Under the pieces are notes generated by a model. The model was given only the letters and a program-made list of their open reading frames with translations. It was not told where the DNA came from and did no database searches. A stretch of 64,000 nucleotides of DNA from positions 1 through 64,000 of the forward strand of contig JAEZGX010000008.1 of assembly GCA_023416735.1 (NCBI GenBank). Direction: 5' to 3'. This document shows, piece after piece, positions 52,394-60,399 of the stretch. The position numbers and the translations under genes were made by a program. Origin of the DNA: Verrucomicrobiota bacterium. Its GTDB lineage: Bacteria; Verrucomicrobiota; Verrucomicrobiia; Opitutales; Opitutaceae. Numbering within the stretch: position 1 is the stretch's first letter; each line of letters begins with the position of its first letter.

Positions 52394-52933
52394 TCACGCC
52401 TTTTGCGCCACAAACTCCGCGCGCAGTCTTGCCACCGCCGTGTGGATCAAGAACCCCACGTTCCCCACCGACAGCTCTGTGATCCGGCTGATTTCTTTGT
52501 AACTAAATCCATTCTGAAACTTGAGCCGCACCACCTCCTGCTGATTCGGCGGCAACCGCTCGATCAATCGCAACACCGCCGCCTGCGTCTCCTCGCGCTC
52601 CAGCGCCCGTCCCGGCCTCGGCTCGTTCGCGCGCACCCGCTCCGCCTCCCCTTCCGCGAACCGCGTCATGCGCCCTTCCTTTCGCAAAACATCCATCGCG
52701 CGGTTCCGACACACCGTGAACAACCACTCCACCGCATGCCCGTCGATCGCCTCCGGCGACTGCGCCATGAGTCTGACAAACGCATCCTGCACGACGTCGC
52801 GCGCGCGATCCGCATCGCCCAACAACCTCGCCGCATAACGCGTGAGCGGCGCCCGCTGCTCCGCAAAGATGCGTTCCAAAAATCCAACATTCTCATCGAT
52901 CTGCGCCCCTCCTTTCAGTGATTCGTGGGACAT
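52394..52933 (-). CDS. RNA polymerase ECF sigma factor
   Basis: A 179-residue sigma factor. Region 2: FAEQRAPLTRYAARLLGDADRARDVVQDAFVRLMAQ and EWLFTVCRNRAMDVLRKEGRM. Region 4: VLRLIERLPPNQQEVVRLKFQNGFSYKEISRITELSVGNVGFLIHTAVARLR. It is followed 63 bp downstream by the VWA protein with anti-sigma-like N-terminus, a typical sigma/regulator order. Start codons at 52933 and 52957 are both possible; the former begins nearer the conserved part. Confidence 0.9.
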   Translation of the reverse strand: MSHESLKGGAQIDENVGFLERIFAEQRAPLTRYAARLLGDADRARDVVQDAFVRLMAQSPEAIDGHAVEWLFTVCRNRAMDVLRKEGRMTRFAEGEAERVRANEPRPGRALEREETQAAVLRLIERLPPNQQEVVRLKFQNGFSYKEISRITELSVGNVGFLIHTAVARLRAEFVAQKA

Positions 52934-53036
52934 GAGGTTCCGCTTATCACTACGCATGACCGACGCGCTTCTTAGAAAAAATATTCGCTCGTCGCCGCTC
53001 GAATCGTGAAAGAGGCGCTCTACGCTACCCGCGCCT

Positions 53037-53279
53037 TCATGTTCCGCCGGACGCCTTGCTCGCGTAAAACGGCAGCAGTTGCTTCAAATGCCCTTGCACG
53101 ATCGACGCCACCGTCTCCGCCGGCAGCGATCCTTTGTGCAATTCGAAGATCGCCACCAACAGCGCCACTTCGATGTCCGGCTTCTTCGGCGTCGTCGCTT
53201 TCATCTCGCGCATGATTTCCAACGCTTTTTTCTCGGCCCGTTTATAGTCTAAAAAATTCTGCTCCCGCGGCGTCGACAT
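53037..53279 (-). CDS. Hypothetical small protein
   Basis: An 80-residue protein with no recognised family. It is charged at the N-terminus (NFLDYKRAEKKALEIMREMKATTPKKPD) and hydrophobic in the middle (IEVALLVAIFELHKGSLPAETVASIVQGHL), and looks all-helical. It may be a small cytoplasmic protein. The coding call rests on its balanced composition, compared with the Arg/Pro-rich shadow frames. It is divergent from the DUF1697 gene. Confidence 0.6.
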   Translation of the reverse strand: MSTPREQNFLDYKRAEKKALEIMREMKATTPKKPDIEVALLVAIFELHKGSLPAETVASIVQGHLKQLLPFYASKASGGT

Positions 53280-53331
53280 CCCCCACCTCCTCACGCGCCG
53301 TCAGCCCCGTCAAACCCGAAGCCCCAACCCC

Positions 53332-53874
53332 ATGCACTACGTCGCCCTCCTCCGCGGCATCAATCTCGGTAAGCGCCGCGTCAAAATGGACGCCCTTCGC
53401 GCCCACTTCGAAGCCCTCGATTTCCGCCGCGTCTCCACCTTCATCGCGAGCGGCAATGTCCTTTTCGAGTCCTCCGTCCGCAGCACCGCCAAACTCGAAT
53501 CCCAAATCGAACAACACCTCGCGAAAACCCTCGGCTACTCGGTCGACACCTTCCTCCGCTCCGCCGACGAAATGTCCGCCATCGCCGCCGCGCAGCCGTT
53601 TTCCCGCGCCGAGATGGAATCCGACATCAACACCATCAACGTCGTATTCCTCAAGGACACCCTCAACCCCGCCGACGCGCGCCGACTCGAAGCGATCCGC
53701 TCCGACTACGACGCCTTCCGCGTCACCGGACGCGAATTTTACTGGCTCACCCGCGGCCGCATGAGCGCCTCCACCGTCTGGGAACTCCCCGAAACGAAAC
53801 TCGTGAAACTTCCCACCTCCACCATGCGCAACCTCAACACTTGCCAAAAACTCGCCGCCCTCCTCGCCCAGTAA
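53332..53874 (+). CDS. DUF1697 family protein
   Basis: A 180-residue cytoplasmic protein with the full DUF1697 signature: HYVALLRGINLGKRRVKMDALRAHFEALDF, VSTFIASGNVLFES, INTINVVFLKDTL and the closing TTR-like WLTRGRMSASTVWELPETKLVKLPTSTMRNLNTCQKLAALL. Its function is unknown. Members are common single-gene units in soil bacteria. A small membrane protein gene follows 77 bp downstream. Confidence 0.9.
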   Translation: MHYVALLRGINLGKRRVKMDALRAHFEALDFRRVSTFIASGNVLFESSVRSTAKLESQIEQHLAKTLGYSVDTFLRSADEMSAIAAAQPFSRAEMESDINTINVVFLKDTLNPADARRLEAIRSDYDAFRVTGREFYWLTRGRMSASTVWELPETKLVKLPTSTMRNLNTCQKLAALLAQ

Positions 53875-53951
53875 GACAACTCTCCGCCCCCTTATCACCG
53901 CCCCTTCGCAACTTCACTCGCCGCTCCGTGTTCTTCTTTCACGCGTCCACC

Positions 53952-54152
53952 ATGAAAACCGTCACGATCTTCTTCCTCTGGTGCCTGCTCCTCGTCTTCT
54001 GCTGGCCCCTCGCGCTCCTCGCATTGATTCTCGCGCCGCTCGTCTGGCTCGTCGCGCTTCCCTTCCGCCTCCTCTTTGCCGCCCTCGAGGCGACTTTCGC
54101 CTTCATCAAAGCCCTCCTCTTCCTTCCCGCCCGGCTTCTCGGCGCCAGGTAG
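53952..54152 (+). CDS. Small hydrophobic membrane protein
   Basis: A 66-residue protein almost entirely hydrophobic: MKTVTIFFLWCLLLVFCWPLALLALILAPLVWLVALPFRLLFAALEATFAFIKALLFLPARLLGAR, probably two or three membrane-embedded helices ending in a basic Arg. No family is recognised. The start ATG is preceded by an in-frame low-complexity extension that was not included. It converges on the sulfatase-like gene. Confidence 0.6.
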   Translation: MKTVTIFFLWCLLLVFCWPLALLALILAPLVWLVALPFRLLFAALEATFAFIKALLFLPARLLGAR

Positions 54153-54161
54153 CGCCACGCT

Positions 54162-55406
54162 TTAAGCCCCCGCCGTCCACGCCCTCAACCGTTCCAGCTC
54201 TCCCTTCCACGCCGCGTCCTCCGCCAGGTTCCGCAACTCCAGCGGATCGTTCTCCAAATCGAACAACAACCACGGCGTCCCGTCCGTATTCAACACCAGC
54301 TTCCGGTCCTTCGTCCGCACGCCTCTCCACCCGCGATCGCACTGATAGGGCAACGCCACCACCGACGGCATCGAGATCCGGCTAAACTCCCGCTGACCCA
54401 ACTCATCTTCTCGCCCGTCCGCCCAAGCCGTCGTCGCCACCGATAATTCACTCAACGACACCGCGCGCTCATTCCGTCTTCCTCCGCCAGTCGCTGCGCC
54501 TCGCACCAATAACGGCACCCGCACCGACTCTTCCTGCGGCCAGCCTTTGCGGAACAATCCGTGCGCTCCGTGCATGTCCCCATGCACGCTCGTAAACACC
54601 ACGATCGACTTGCTCCGGCCGCCACGCGCCGCCGCCTCATCCATCGCTGCGAGCATCTTTCCGATCGCCGTATCCGTCGCTTCGATATGCGCGTAATACC
54701 CCGCCAGCTCCCGCCGCGCCTTCTCCTCCACCTCGCCCCCTCGCGGCACATTCGCATTCAGCACCACGCCGTCCGCGCTGCGTCGCTCCACTCCCGCCGG
54801 CACCGCCGCATCATACGGCGGATGCGGCGCCTCCAAGCTCACCATGCAAAACCAGCTCTCTTCGCCACGCGTTCCCTCGCTCACCCATCCCGCCGCCCGC
54901 TCGCACACAACATCGCTCTGATATCCTTCGAACTGCGTCGGCTCCGCCAACCGCGTCCCGTGCAACCAGGGATCGTTCAACAAAAATCCACTTTCGAAGC
55001 CCTCCCAGAATCCAAACCCGCCTCGCTCTTCTTCCGGCACCACCATCCTTGCATGCGCCTCTCCAACCAGCGGCGCCCTCGGATCGCGCCGCGCCAAATG
55101 CCACTTCCCAAAAAAACCCGTTTCATATCCGCGTTCCGCCAGCGCATGCGCAATCGTCTGCGTTTCCTTCGGCAGTGGATCGAAATAATCGCGCACGCCA
55201 TTCTCCGGCGATTCCAGCCCCGTCAACAACGCCGCGCGTGCAAAGGGTCCAAACGGATGCGGCGTCACCGCCTGCGTATAATCCACACTCTCCGCCGCAA
55301 GGCGGTCCAACCACGGCGTCCGCGCGTTACGATCCCCCGCAAATCCGCACGCCTGTGCCCGCCACTGCGTTGTCACGATCCACAAAATATCCGGCCGCCG
55401 CTTCAT
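54162..55406 (-). CDS. Sulfatase-family protein lacking the catalytic residues (pseudo-sulfatase)
   Basis: A 414-residue, apparently cytoplasmic member of the sulfatase/alkaline phosphatase superfamily. The fold markers are clear: DILWIVTTQWRAQACGFAGD, NARTPWLDRLAAESV, ALLTGLESPENGVRDY, GYETGFFGKWHL and GDMHGAHGLFRKGWPQEES. However, the metal Asp pair is Thr-Thr (VTTQW for VTDQW), the formylglycine motif CxPxR reads GPFAR, and SDHG reads SVHG. Three active-site positions are thus lost while the reading frame and length are kept, so a non-sulfatase or binding role is likely. It is divergent from the DUF1080 gene, with a palindromic operator between them. Confidence 0.85.
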   Translation of the reverse strand: MKRRPDILWIVTTQWRAQACGFAGDRNARTPWLDRLAAESVDYTQAVTPHPFGPFARAALLTGLESPENGVRDYFDPLPKETQTIAHALAERGYETGFFGKWHLARRDPRAPLVGEAHARMVVPEEERGGFGFWEGFESGFLLNDPWLHGTRLAEPTQFEGYQSDVVCERAAGWVSEGTRGEESWFCMVSLEAPHPPYDAAVPAGVERRSADGVVLNANVPRGGEVEEKARRELAGYYAHIEATDTAIGKMLAAMDEAAARGGRSKSIVVFTSVHGDMHGAHGLFRKGWPQEESVRVPLLVRGAATGGGRRNERAVSLSELSVATTAWADGREDELGQREFSRISMPSVVALPYQCDRGWRGVRTKDRKLVLNTDGTPWLLFDLENDPLELRNLAEDAAWKGELERLRAWTAGA

Positions 55407-55486
55407 AACTCGCCGTTAACCAACCCCGCCCCACCTCAAACGCGAGCCCCAAGCCCTTGCGCCGAGCTCAGCGCCGCCGCTCTGAG

Positions 55487-55509
55487 AGTGTCATATAATA
55501 CATGACACT
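55487..55509. promoter_or_regulatory. AT-rich palindromic operator, site 5
   Basis: Perfect 8-bp arms AGTGTCAT (55487-55494) and ATGACACT (55502-55509) around ATAATAC. The central 19 bases match the reverse complement of site 1 at 15 positions. It is the only feature seen in the 203-bp region between the divergent pseudo-sulfatase and DUF1080 genes. Confidence 0.68.
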
Positions 55510-55609
55510 TCCGCCGGTCGTTTTCGTCTGCCTCAACGATGTCATCTCCTTTTCCCGCCATTGCGCTCGCCGCCCGCGGCCCGCTGCATTTCTTCAACTC
55601 CGTTCTGCT

Positions 55610-56377
55610 ATGAAAAAAATCCTGCCCCTCACCTGCCTTTTCATCGCGCGCGCCTTCGCCGCCGCCCCCAACGACGGCCTTCCCGCCCCCGAACTCACCG
55701 AGGTCTGGTCGCCCGTGCCACCCGTCGTGTCCGCCCCCGCAAACGGAATTCCTTCCGACGCCATCGTTCTCTTCGACGGCAAGAACCTCGACGCCTGGGA
55801 GTCGCTGAAAAAAGAGACGCTCGGCCAGCCCGCACCTTGGAAACTCGAAGGTGGCGCCTTTGTCGTCGCCCCCAAAACCGGCGACATCCGCACCAAGGCC
55901 ACCTTCGGCGACGTTCAACTTCACATCGAATGGCGCTCTCCCGCCAAGGTCGTCGGCGAGGGCCAGGGCCGCGGCAACAGCGGCGTCTTCTTCATGGGCC
56001 AATACGAGCTCCAGGTCCTCGATTCCCACAACAACAAGACCTACCCCAACGGCCAGGCCGCCTCCGTTTACAAACAACACATCCCGCTCGTGAACGCCTC
56101 GCGCGGCCCCGGCGAATGGCAAACTTACGACGCCATCTTCATCGCCCCGCGCTTCAACGCCGATGGCACGCTCCGCAGCCCCGCCCGCCTGACCGTTTTC
56201 CACAACGGAGTCCTCGTCCAATACAACGTCGAAATCCAAGGCGCCACCGCCTGGCGCGGTAAACCTTCCTACAAGGCCCACGCCGCCAAGTTGCCCCTCC
56301 ACCTTCAGGACCACAACGACCCCGTCGCTTTCCGCAATATTTGGGTCCGCGAGATCTCCCTGCGCGACTCCGAATAA
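55610..56377 (+). CDS. DUF1080 (3-keto-disaccharide hydrolase-like) secreted protein
   Basis: A 255-residue exported protein with signal peptide MKKILPLTCLFIARAFAAAP. The DUF1080 domain (concanavalin-like beta-sandwich) has SDAIVLFDGKNLDAWESLK, FVVAPKTGDIRTKATFGDVQLHIEWRSP, GQGRGNSGVFFMGQYELQVLDSHNNKTYPNGQAASVYKQ, VNASRGPGEWQTYDAIFIAPRF and PLHLQDHNDPVAFRNIWVRE. Some family members cleave 3-keto-glycosides. A terminator follows directly. The upstream palindrome makes specific regulation likely. Starts upstream of 55610 would lose the signal peptide. Confidence 0.9.
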   Translation: MKKILPLTCLFIARAFAAAPNDGLPAPELTEVWSPVPPVVSAPANGIPSDAIVLFDGKNLDAWESLKKETLGQPAPWKLEGGAFVVAPKTGDIRTKATFGDVQLHIEWRSPAKVVGEGQGRGNSGVFFMGQYELQVLDSHNNKTYPNGQAASVYKQHIPLVNASRGPGEWQTYDAIFIAPRFNADGTLRSPARLTVFHNGVLVQYNVEIQGATAWRGKPSYKAHAAKLPLHLQDHNDPVAFRNIWVREISLRDSE

Positions 56378-56412
56378 CTCCGCCTTTGCGGGTCCGTCCC
56401 GCTCTCCTCCTC

Positions 56413-56440
56413 ACGGCAGGCCTCCGGGCCTGCCGTTTTT
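56413..56440 (+). terminator. Rho-independent terminator after the DUF1080 gene
   Basis: Perfect 10-bp stem ACGGCAGGCC/GGCCTGCCGT with loop TCCG, followed by TTTTT. It lies 36 bases beyond the stop codon and also separates the convergent unit on the minus strand. Confidence 0.9.
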
Positions 56441-56475
56441 CGTTCACGCATCTGCCCCCGACTGCGCTTACCGCC

Positions 56476-57888
56476 TCACTGCATCCGCAAGGGCAACGAT
56501 CTCACCCGCGCCGCCAGTTCGTTGAGGACATTGCTCGTCTTCTGCTCGCCCACGTCCTCACCCGTCCGAATCGTGCGCGCCGGCAGGAAATTATCGATCA
56601 CAGCACAGTAATCGCTGTTGACCATGATGCCCAACAGCTCGCCCGTCTTGCTTAGCACGAGATCTCCCCGCGAGGGCGCGAAGTCGCCAAAGATCCGGCG
56701 AAACAGTCGATTGTCCACGCGCACAAAACCAGGCTGCGACGCGTCGAGTTTAAACCCGACTTCGCCATAACCCGCGCCGCCGCCGTTCACCAACACCGCT
56801 TCCGGAAAGCGAAACGAATCCAAGGCGGTTGGATACACTTTCACGCCCATCGTCGTCGCCTCTTCCTCGCTCACCGGCACCACAACAATCCGCGGATCGA
56901 TCGACAGGAAATGCAGCTCCTGCGCATTCGCGCGTCCGCTGCCTTTCGAGAAATCCACCAGGATCTGATTCCAATCGTAGCTCGCGTTCTCCACGAAGCG
57001 AAACGGCGTGTCCGCCACGTGCATCAACGCGTAAATCTGCGAGCCATCGGTCACAAGTATCGTCGAGCTCGACGCCGACCGCGTCGCCGGCCCGAAGAAT
57101 CCGTCGCGCACGGCGGTGAAGTTCGTCGTCACGCGGTTCGCGAGAAAATTGTTGAACAACACGTTCGCATTGATCGGCCGATTCTCGCGAATCTCCTTCG
57201 TCAACGCCCCCGACGACTCCGCCAACTGCCCCACCCCTTGCGCGAGCTGCGTCGTCGCTTCCTGCACTTTCAACCGCTCTTCACGTTCCGCCACGACTTG
57301 CTCGCGCAGCGTTTCCGCAGTGCTGCGCAACATCTGCTTCTCTTGCTCCGCGACTTTCACGGCCACGTTCAAACTCTCGATCCGCTCCCGCGCTTCCACC
57401 TGGGCTTTCTCCGCGGCCATCAGCGCCTGCTGCTGCCGTTCCGCCTCCGCGCGCCGTTCCTCAAGCTCGCGTTGCAAACGCGCCAGCTCTTCTCGCGTCA
57501 TCGCCGATTCCCGCGACGCCGCCTGCACCTTCGCATTCAATTCTTCTGCCGTTTGCTGCGTCTGCTGCAGCGAGCTCGCCAGGTTCTGTCGCTCCGCTTC
57601 CAGCTTCTGCCGGTCGGCTTCCAGCTTTGCGAGGTTCTGCTCCCGCGTCGTGAGATTCGACTGCACCGACGCCAACTGCTGCGCCAGTTCCTCTCTCGTC
57701 GCCCGCTCATCTTGGAGCGACAGCTTCATCGTCTCCACCAGATCCTGATCTTTCGTCACCGCGTTCGCCGACATCTCCGGCACGGGCGGTTGCTTGACGG
57801 GCGCCGGCTCCGCCTTCTCCCAACGCGTGAGCGCGAGGAGATTCAGCAGGAGAAAATCGCAGAGAATGAGAAGAAGCGTCCTGTTCAT
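56476..57888 (-). CDS. Membrane-anchored coiled-coil protein of unknown function
   Basis: A 470-residue protein. The N-terminus MNRTLLLILCDFLLLNLLALTRW is a signal anchor or single transmembrane helix. Residues 45-235 form a long Gln/Glu/Arg-rich coiled coil (EELAQQLASVQSNLTTREQNLAKLEADRQKLEAERQNL). Residues about 245-470 are globular, with LFNNFLANRVTTNFTAVRDGFFG, FRFPEAVLVNGGGAGYGEVGF and SRGDLVLSKTGELLGIMVNSDYCAVID. The last motif faintly recalls the GD(S)G..G region of trypsin-like folds, but no catalytic triad is identified. It follows the 568-residue membrane protein by 15 bp and forms an operon with it. Confidence 0.7.
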   Translation of the reverse strand: MNRTLLLILCDFLLLNLLALTRWEKAEPAPVKQPPVPEMSANAVTKDQDLVETMKLSLQDERATREELAQQLASVQSNLTTREQNLAKLEADRQKLEAERQNLASSLQQTQQTAEELNAKVQAASRESAMTREELARLQRELEERRAEAERQQQALMAAEKAQVEARERIESLNVAVKVAEQEKQMLRSTAETLREQVVAEREERLKVQEATTQLAQGVGQLAESSGALTKEIRENRPINANVLFNNFLANRVTTNFTAVRDGFFGPATRSASSSTILVTDGSQIYALMHVADTPFRFVENASYDWNQILVDFSKGSGRANAQELHFLSIDPRIVVVPVSEEEATTMGVKVYPTALDSFRFPEAVLVNGGGAGYGEVGFKLDASQPGFVRVDNRLFRRIFGDFAPSRGDLVLSKTGELLGIMVNSDYCAVIDNFLPARTIRTGEDVGEQKTSNVLNELAARVRSLPLRMQ

Positions 57889-57903
57889 GACGTCACGGAG
57901 GAA

Positions 57904-59610
57904 CTACAGCCGCCCCGTCACCGGCGCCGTTTGCGTAGCCGCCGGCATCGTCGACATGACGGTCGGGGTCACCGCCTGGCTGTCCAAAATCAACTGCCGC
58001 TTGTAGGGTCGCACGTGGCGGATCTTCACGAACGCCACGCAGGTAATGCCGAAGAGATTCGAAGAATACGCCGCCAACAGGTTCGGCTCGATCACGCCGA
58101 GCACCTGCAACACCAGCGCCGCCGCCGTTCCGCCGATGCCGACATACAGGCCGCCGTCGAAGAGGTTCTCCTCGTTCTCCATCAAGCGAAGTTTCACAAG
58201 AGGTGACACCGGCGAGCGCGCGATGTCGCGGATCTTCATCAAGCAGGTGAAATACATCGCGACCTGCAGCGCGGCAAAAAAGCCAATCGAGAGAATCGTG
58301 GAGGAGTCCATGGTGGTAATTGTTTGATTGGGAGATTCGACGGGAGAGCTGGAATCGATGACGAGCGCGGGCAACACGAGCCGTTCGCGAAACTCAGAGG
58401 GCGGCGCCGCCTTCAACAGGAATGGTTCGGTCGCGACGACAATAAGCCCCGCAAACAAAAGCGCCAGCATCCCGCTGCGCATGCGCGGCAATCCGAACAC
58501 CATCCCCGCGGTCGGCGCCACGATCCAGAGATCGAGCCCGCGAAACACCAGAAACGCGCCGAGGAAATACGCCAGATACTTCACCACCAGCATCGCGTGC
58601 GGATGCAGCATCACGATCGACGCTGCCGTCCCGAGGCCCGCATCGACGGAATGATTCACCGGCACCTGCCGCAGCATCAGCTGCTGCACCGCGCCTTGTC
58701 CGTGCGAAAGCGCCAGGTGCAAATCCCGCAAACCCGTCTCGCCGTATTGTATCAGATAACTGGCGACACGATCCGCCGATCCCGAAAACAGCGCCGCCAC
58801 ATACATCTGCGGAAACCGCTCGGGCGCTACGCGGGCGAGATGCGCGTATTGCCCGACCGTCTCCATGTCCTCCGTCCGCCGCACGAGCTCGCTCAACTGC
58901 GCCCAATCCAGGCGCCGTCCGAGCGACAACAAATCCAGGAAAAACGGTTCCAACCCGCCGAGGGTCTTCTGCGCATTCGCCAGATCCGCCAAGCTTCGCA
59001 CTTCCCGCTGCAAAGCCGGCGAAAGATGCTCGCTCTGATACAGCAGCGCCGTGAGCAAAATAATCGCCTCCAAGGGCTGCCCGCCCGCCTGCGTCGCCGG
59101 CACAAACCTCCCCGTCGACGTCAGCTCGCGCGTCTGCAGCAACGACCGCACACCCAACGAGCGCGAATTCGCCAAATATCCGCGCATCGTCGCTCGCGCC
59201 CTTTCCGGCAACAGAAACGTCAGCACCGGTGTGCTTTCCGTCCGACCTTTGCTCTCCGACAGATTGAACAACGGCTCGAGAAACGGATCCCATCCCCCCC
59301 ACGCCACCATCTCCGGTTGATGCGCCGACAACTCGTTCAGCTGCCCCTCCAGCGCCTCTGCTTGCGGATCGTTCAAGGTCTGCGCCGCATCCAACACCAG
59401 CTTCGCCGGCCCAATTTTTTCCGCATCCACCAACTGTCGCCCAAACCCCGCCAGCGAAGGCGTGTTCTCTCCCGCTTCGCGCAACAGCGCCGGACTCACC
59501 GACTTCAGGTTTACCGGCACCGTCCAAGCGGCCACCGCCACCGCGATTCCTGCGATCACCATCAGCGGAGCGATCAGCGAGCTTTTCGCGTAACCGATTG
59601 AGTCGCTCAT
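57904..59610 (-). CDS. Multi-pass membrane protein of unknown function
   Basis: A 568-residue protein. A first transmembrane helix lies at about 12-32 (LIAPLMVIAGIAVAVAAWTV). A large soluble, helical region follows (35-325), Leu-rich and reminiscent of TPR/armadillo-like helices (REVRSLADLANAQKTLGGLEPFFLDLLSLG). Then come four or five membrane helices in 340-535 (LGAFLVFRGLDLWIVAPTAGMVFGL, MLALLFAGLIVVA, SIGFFAALQVAMYFTCLM, YVGIGGTAAALVLQVLGVI, AYSSNLFGITCVAFVKI). No family is recognised. It is the upstream partner of the coiled-coil protein and is divergent from the peptide deformylase gene. Confidence 0.7.
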   Translation of the reverse strand: MSDSIGYAKSSLIAPLMVIAGIAVAVAAWTVPVNLKSVSPALLREAGENTPSLAGFGRQLVDAEKIGPAKLVLDAAQTLNDPQAEALEGQLNELSAHQPEMVAWGGWDPFLEPLFNLSESKGRTESTPVLTFLLPERARATMRGYLANSRSLGVRSLLQTRELTSTGRFVPATQAGGQPLEAIILLTALLYQSEHLSPALQREVRSLADLANAQKTLGGLEPFFLDLLSLGRRLDWAQLSELVRRTEDMETVGQYAHLARVAPERFPQMYVAALFSGSADRVASYLIQYGETGLRDLHLALSHGQGAVQQLMLRQVPVNHSVDAGLGTAASIVMLHPHAMLVVKYLAYFLGAFLVFRGLDLWIVAPTAGMVFGLPRMRSGMLALLFAGLIVVATEPFLLKAAPPSEFRERLVLPALVIDSSSPVESPNQTITTMDSSTILSIGFFAALQVAMYFTCLMKIRDIARSPVSPLVKLRLMENEENLFDGGLYVGIGGTAAALVLQVLGVIEPNLLAAYSSNLFGITCVAFVKIRHVRPYKRQLILDSQAVTPTVMSTMPAATQTAPVTGRL

Positions 59611-59671
59611 GTTAGGTAGTATTGGTTTGCAGAGCGAAATGGCAAACCCACGCTCCTGCGCCTACCGACCG

Positions 59672-60241
59672 ATGTCCCTGCCAATTGTTCATTACAACGA
59701 TCCCGTTTTGAGACGTAAGGGCGACAAAATCACCAGCTTCGACGCGCCTCTCGCCGAGCTCTCCGCCGCCATGATCGAGACCATGCACACCGCGGGTGGC
59801 ATCGGCCTCGCCGCCCAACAAATCGGCCGCGCCATCCAGCTCTGCGTCGTCGATCTGCGCGCCGCCGAAATCGACTTCGATTGGGAACTCGATGGGGCCA
59901 AACCGCCGCTCGAACTCTTCATGCCGATGACGCTCGTCAACCCCGTCATCAAAATCGAACGCGACACCGACGATTACATCGTCGAGGAGGGCTGTCTCTC
60001 GTTTCCTAAAATCCGCGGCGACGTCGTCCGCCCCGACGAAATCACCGTCACCTATCACGACGAGCGCGGTATCCCTCACATCCTCCGCTGCAACGGCCTC
60101 CTCGCCCGCTGCATCCAACACGAGGTCGATCACCTCAACGGCATCCTCTTCATCGATCGCATGGAGAAAAAGGTCCGCTCGAAAATCGACGTCGACATCA
60201 AAGCCCTCGCCAAAGCCACCCGCGACTCCGCCACCCCCTAG
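59672..60241 (+). CDS. def: Peptide deformylase
   Basis: A 189-residue metalloenzyme that removes the N-formyl group from new proteins. All three motifs are intact: GGIGLAAQQIG (residues 42-52, motif GxGLAAxQ), EGCLSFP (106-112) with the metal Cys, and HEVDHLNG (150-157) with the two metal His and catalytic Glu. An unusual insertion (LRAAEIDFDWELDGAKPPLELFMPM, about 62-86) lies between motifs 1 and 2. The ATG at 59672 directly precedes the conserved LPIVHYNDPVLR. It is normally essential; no methionyl-tRNA formyltransferase gene is adjacent. Confidence 0.94.
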   Translation: MSLPIVHYNDPVLRRKGDKITSFDAPLAELSAAMIETMHTAGGIGLAAQQIGRAIQLCVVDLRAAEIDFDWELDGAKPPLELFMPMTLVNPVIKIERDTDDYIVEEGCLSFPKIRGDVVRPDEITVTYHDERGIPHILRCNGLLARCIQHEVDHLNGILFIDRMEKKVRSKIDVDIKALAKATRDSATP

Positions 60242-60316
60242 GCGAAGCCCGATGTCGTGAGTGACTTTCATTACCTTTCACCGCTCTTCGAGTTCTGATT
60301 TTCCAAGCCCGCTCTT

Positions 60317-60350
60317 CCTTCGTGTGAGTTCGTGTCCCTTCGTGGTTGAA
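60317..60350 (-). repeat. Dispersed TTCGTG repeat (family A, 10-nt phase)
   Basis: Plus-strand decamers CGTGTGAGTT, CGTGTCCCTT and CGTGGTTGAA. It lies between the deformylase and Gfo/Idh/MocA genes, both on the plus strand. It is nearly identical to the element at 27127-27160. Confidence 0.75.
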
Positions 60351-60399
60351 CTGAATTGTCCCGGCTTCCCCACCTCATCGCCAGCCCCTCCGCTCTCCC

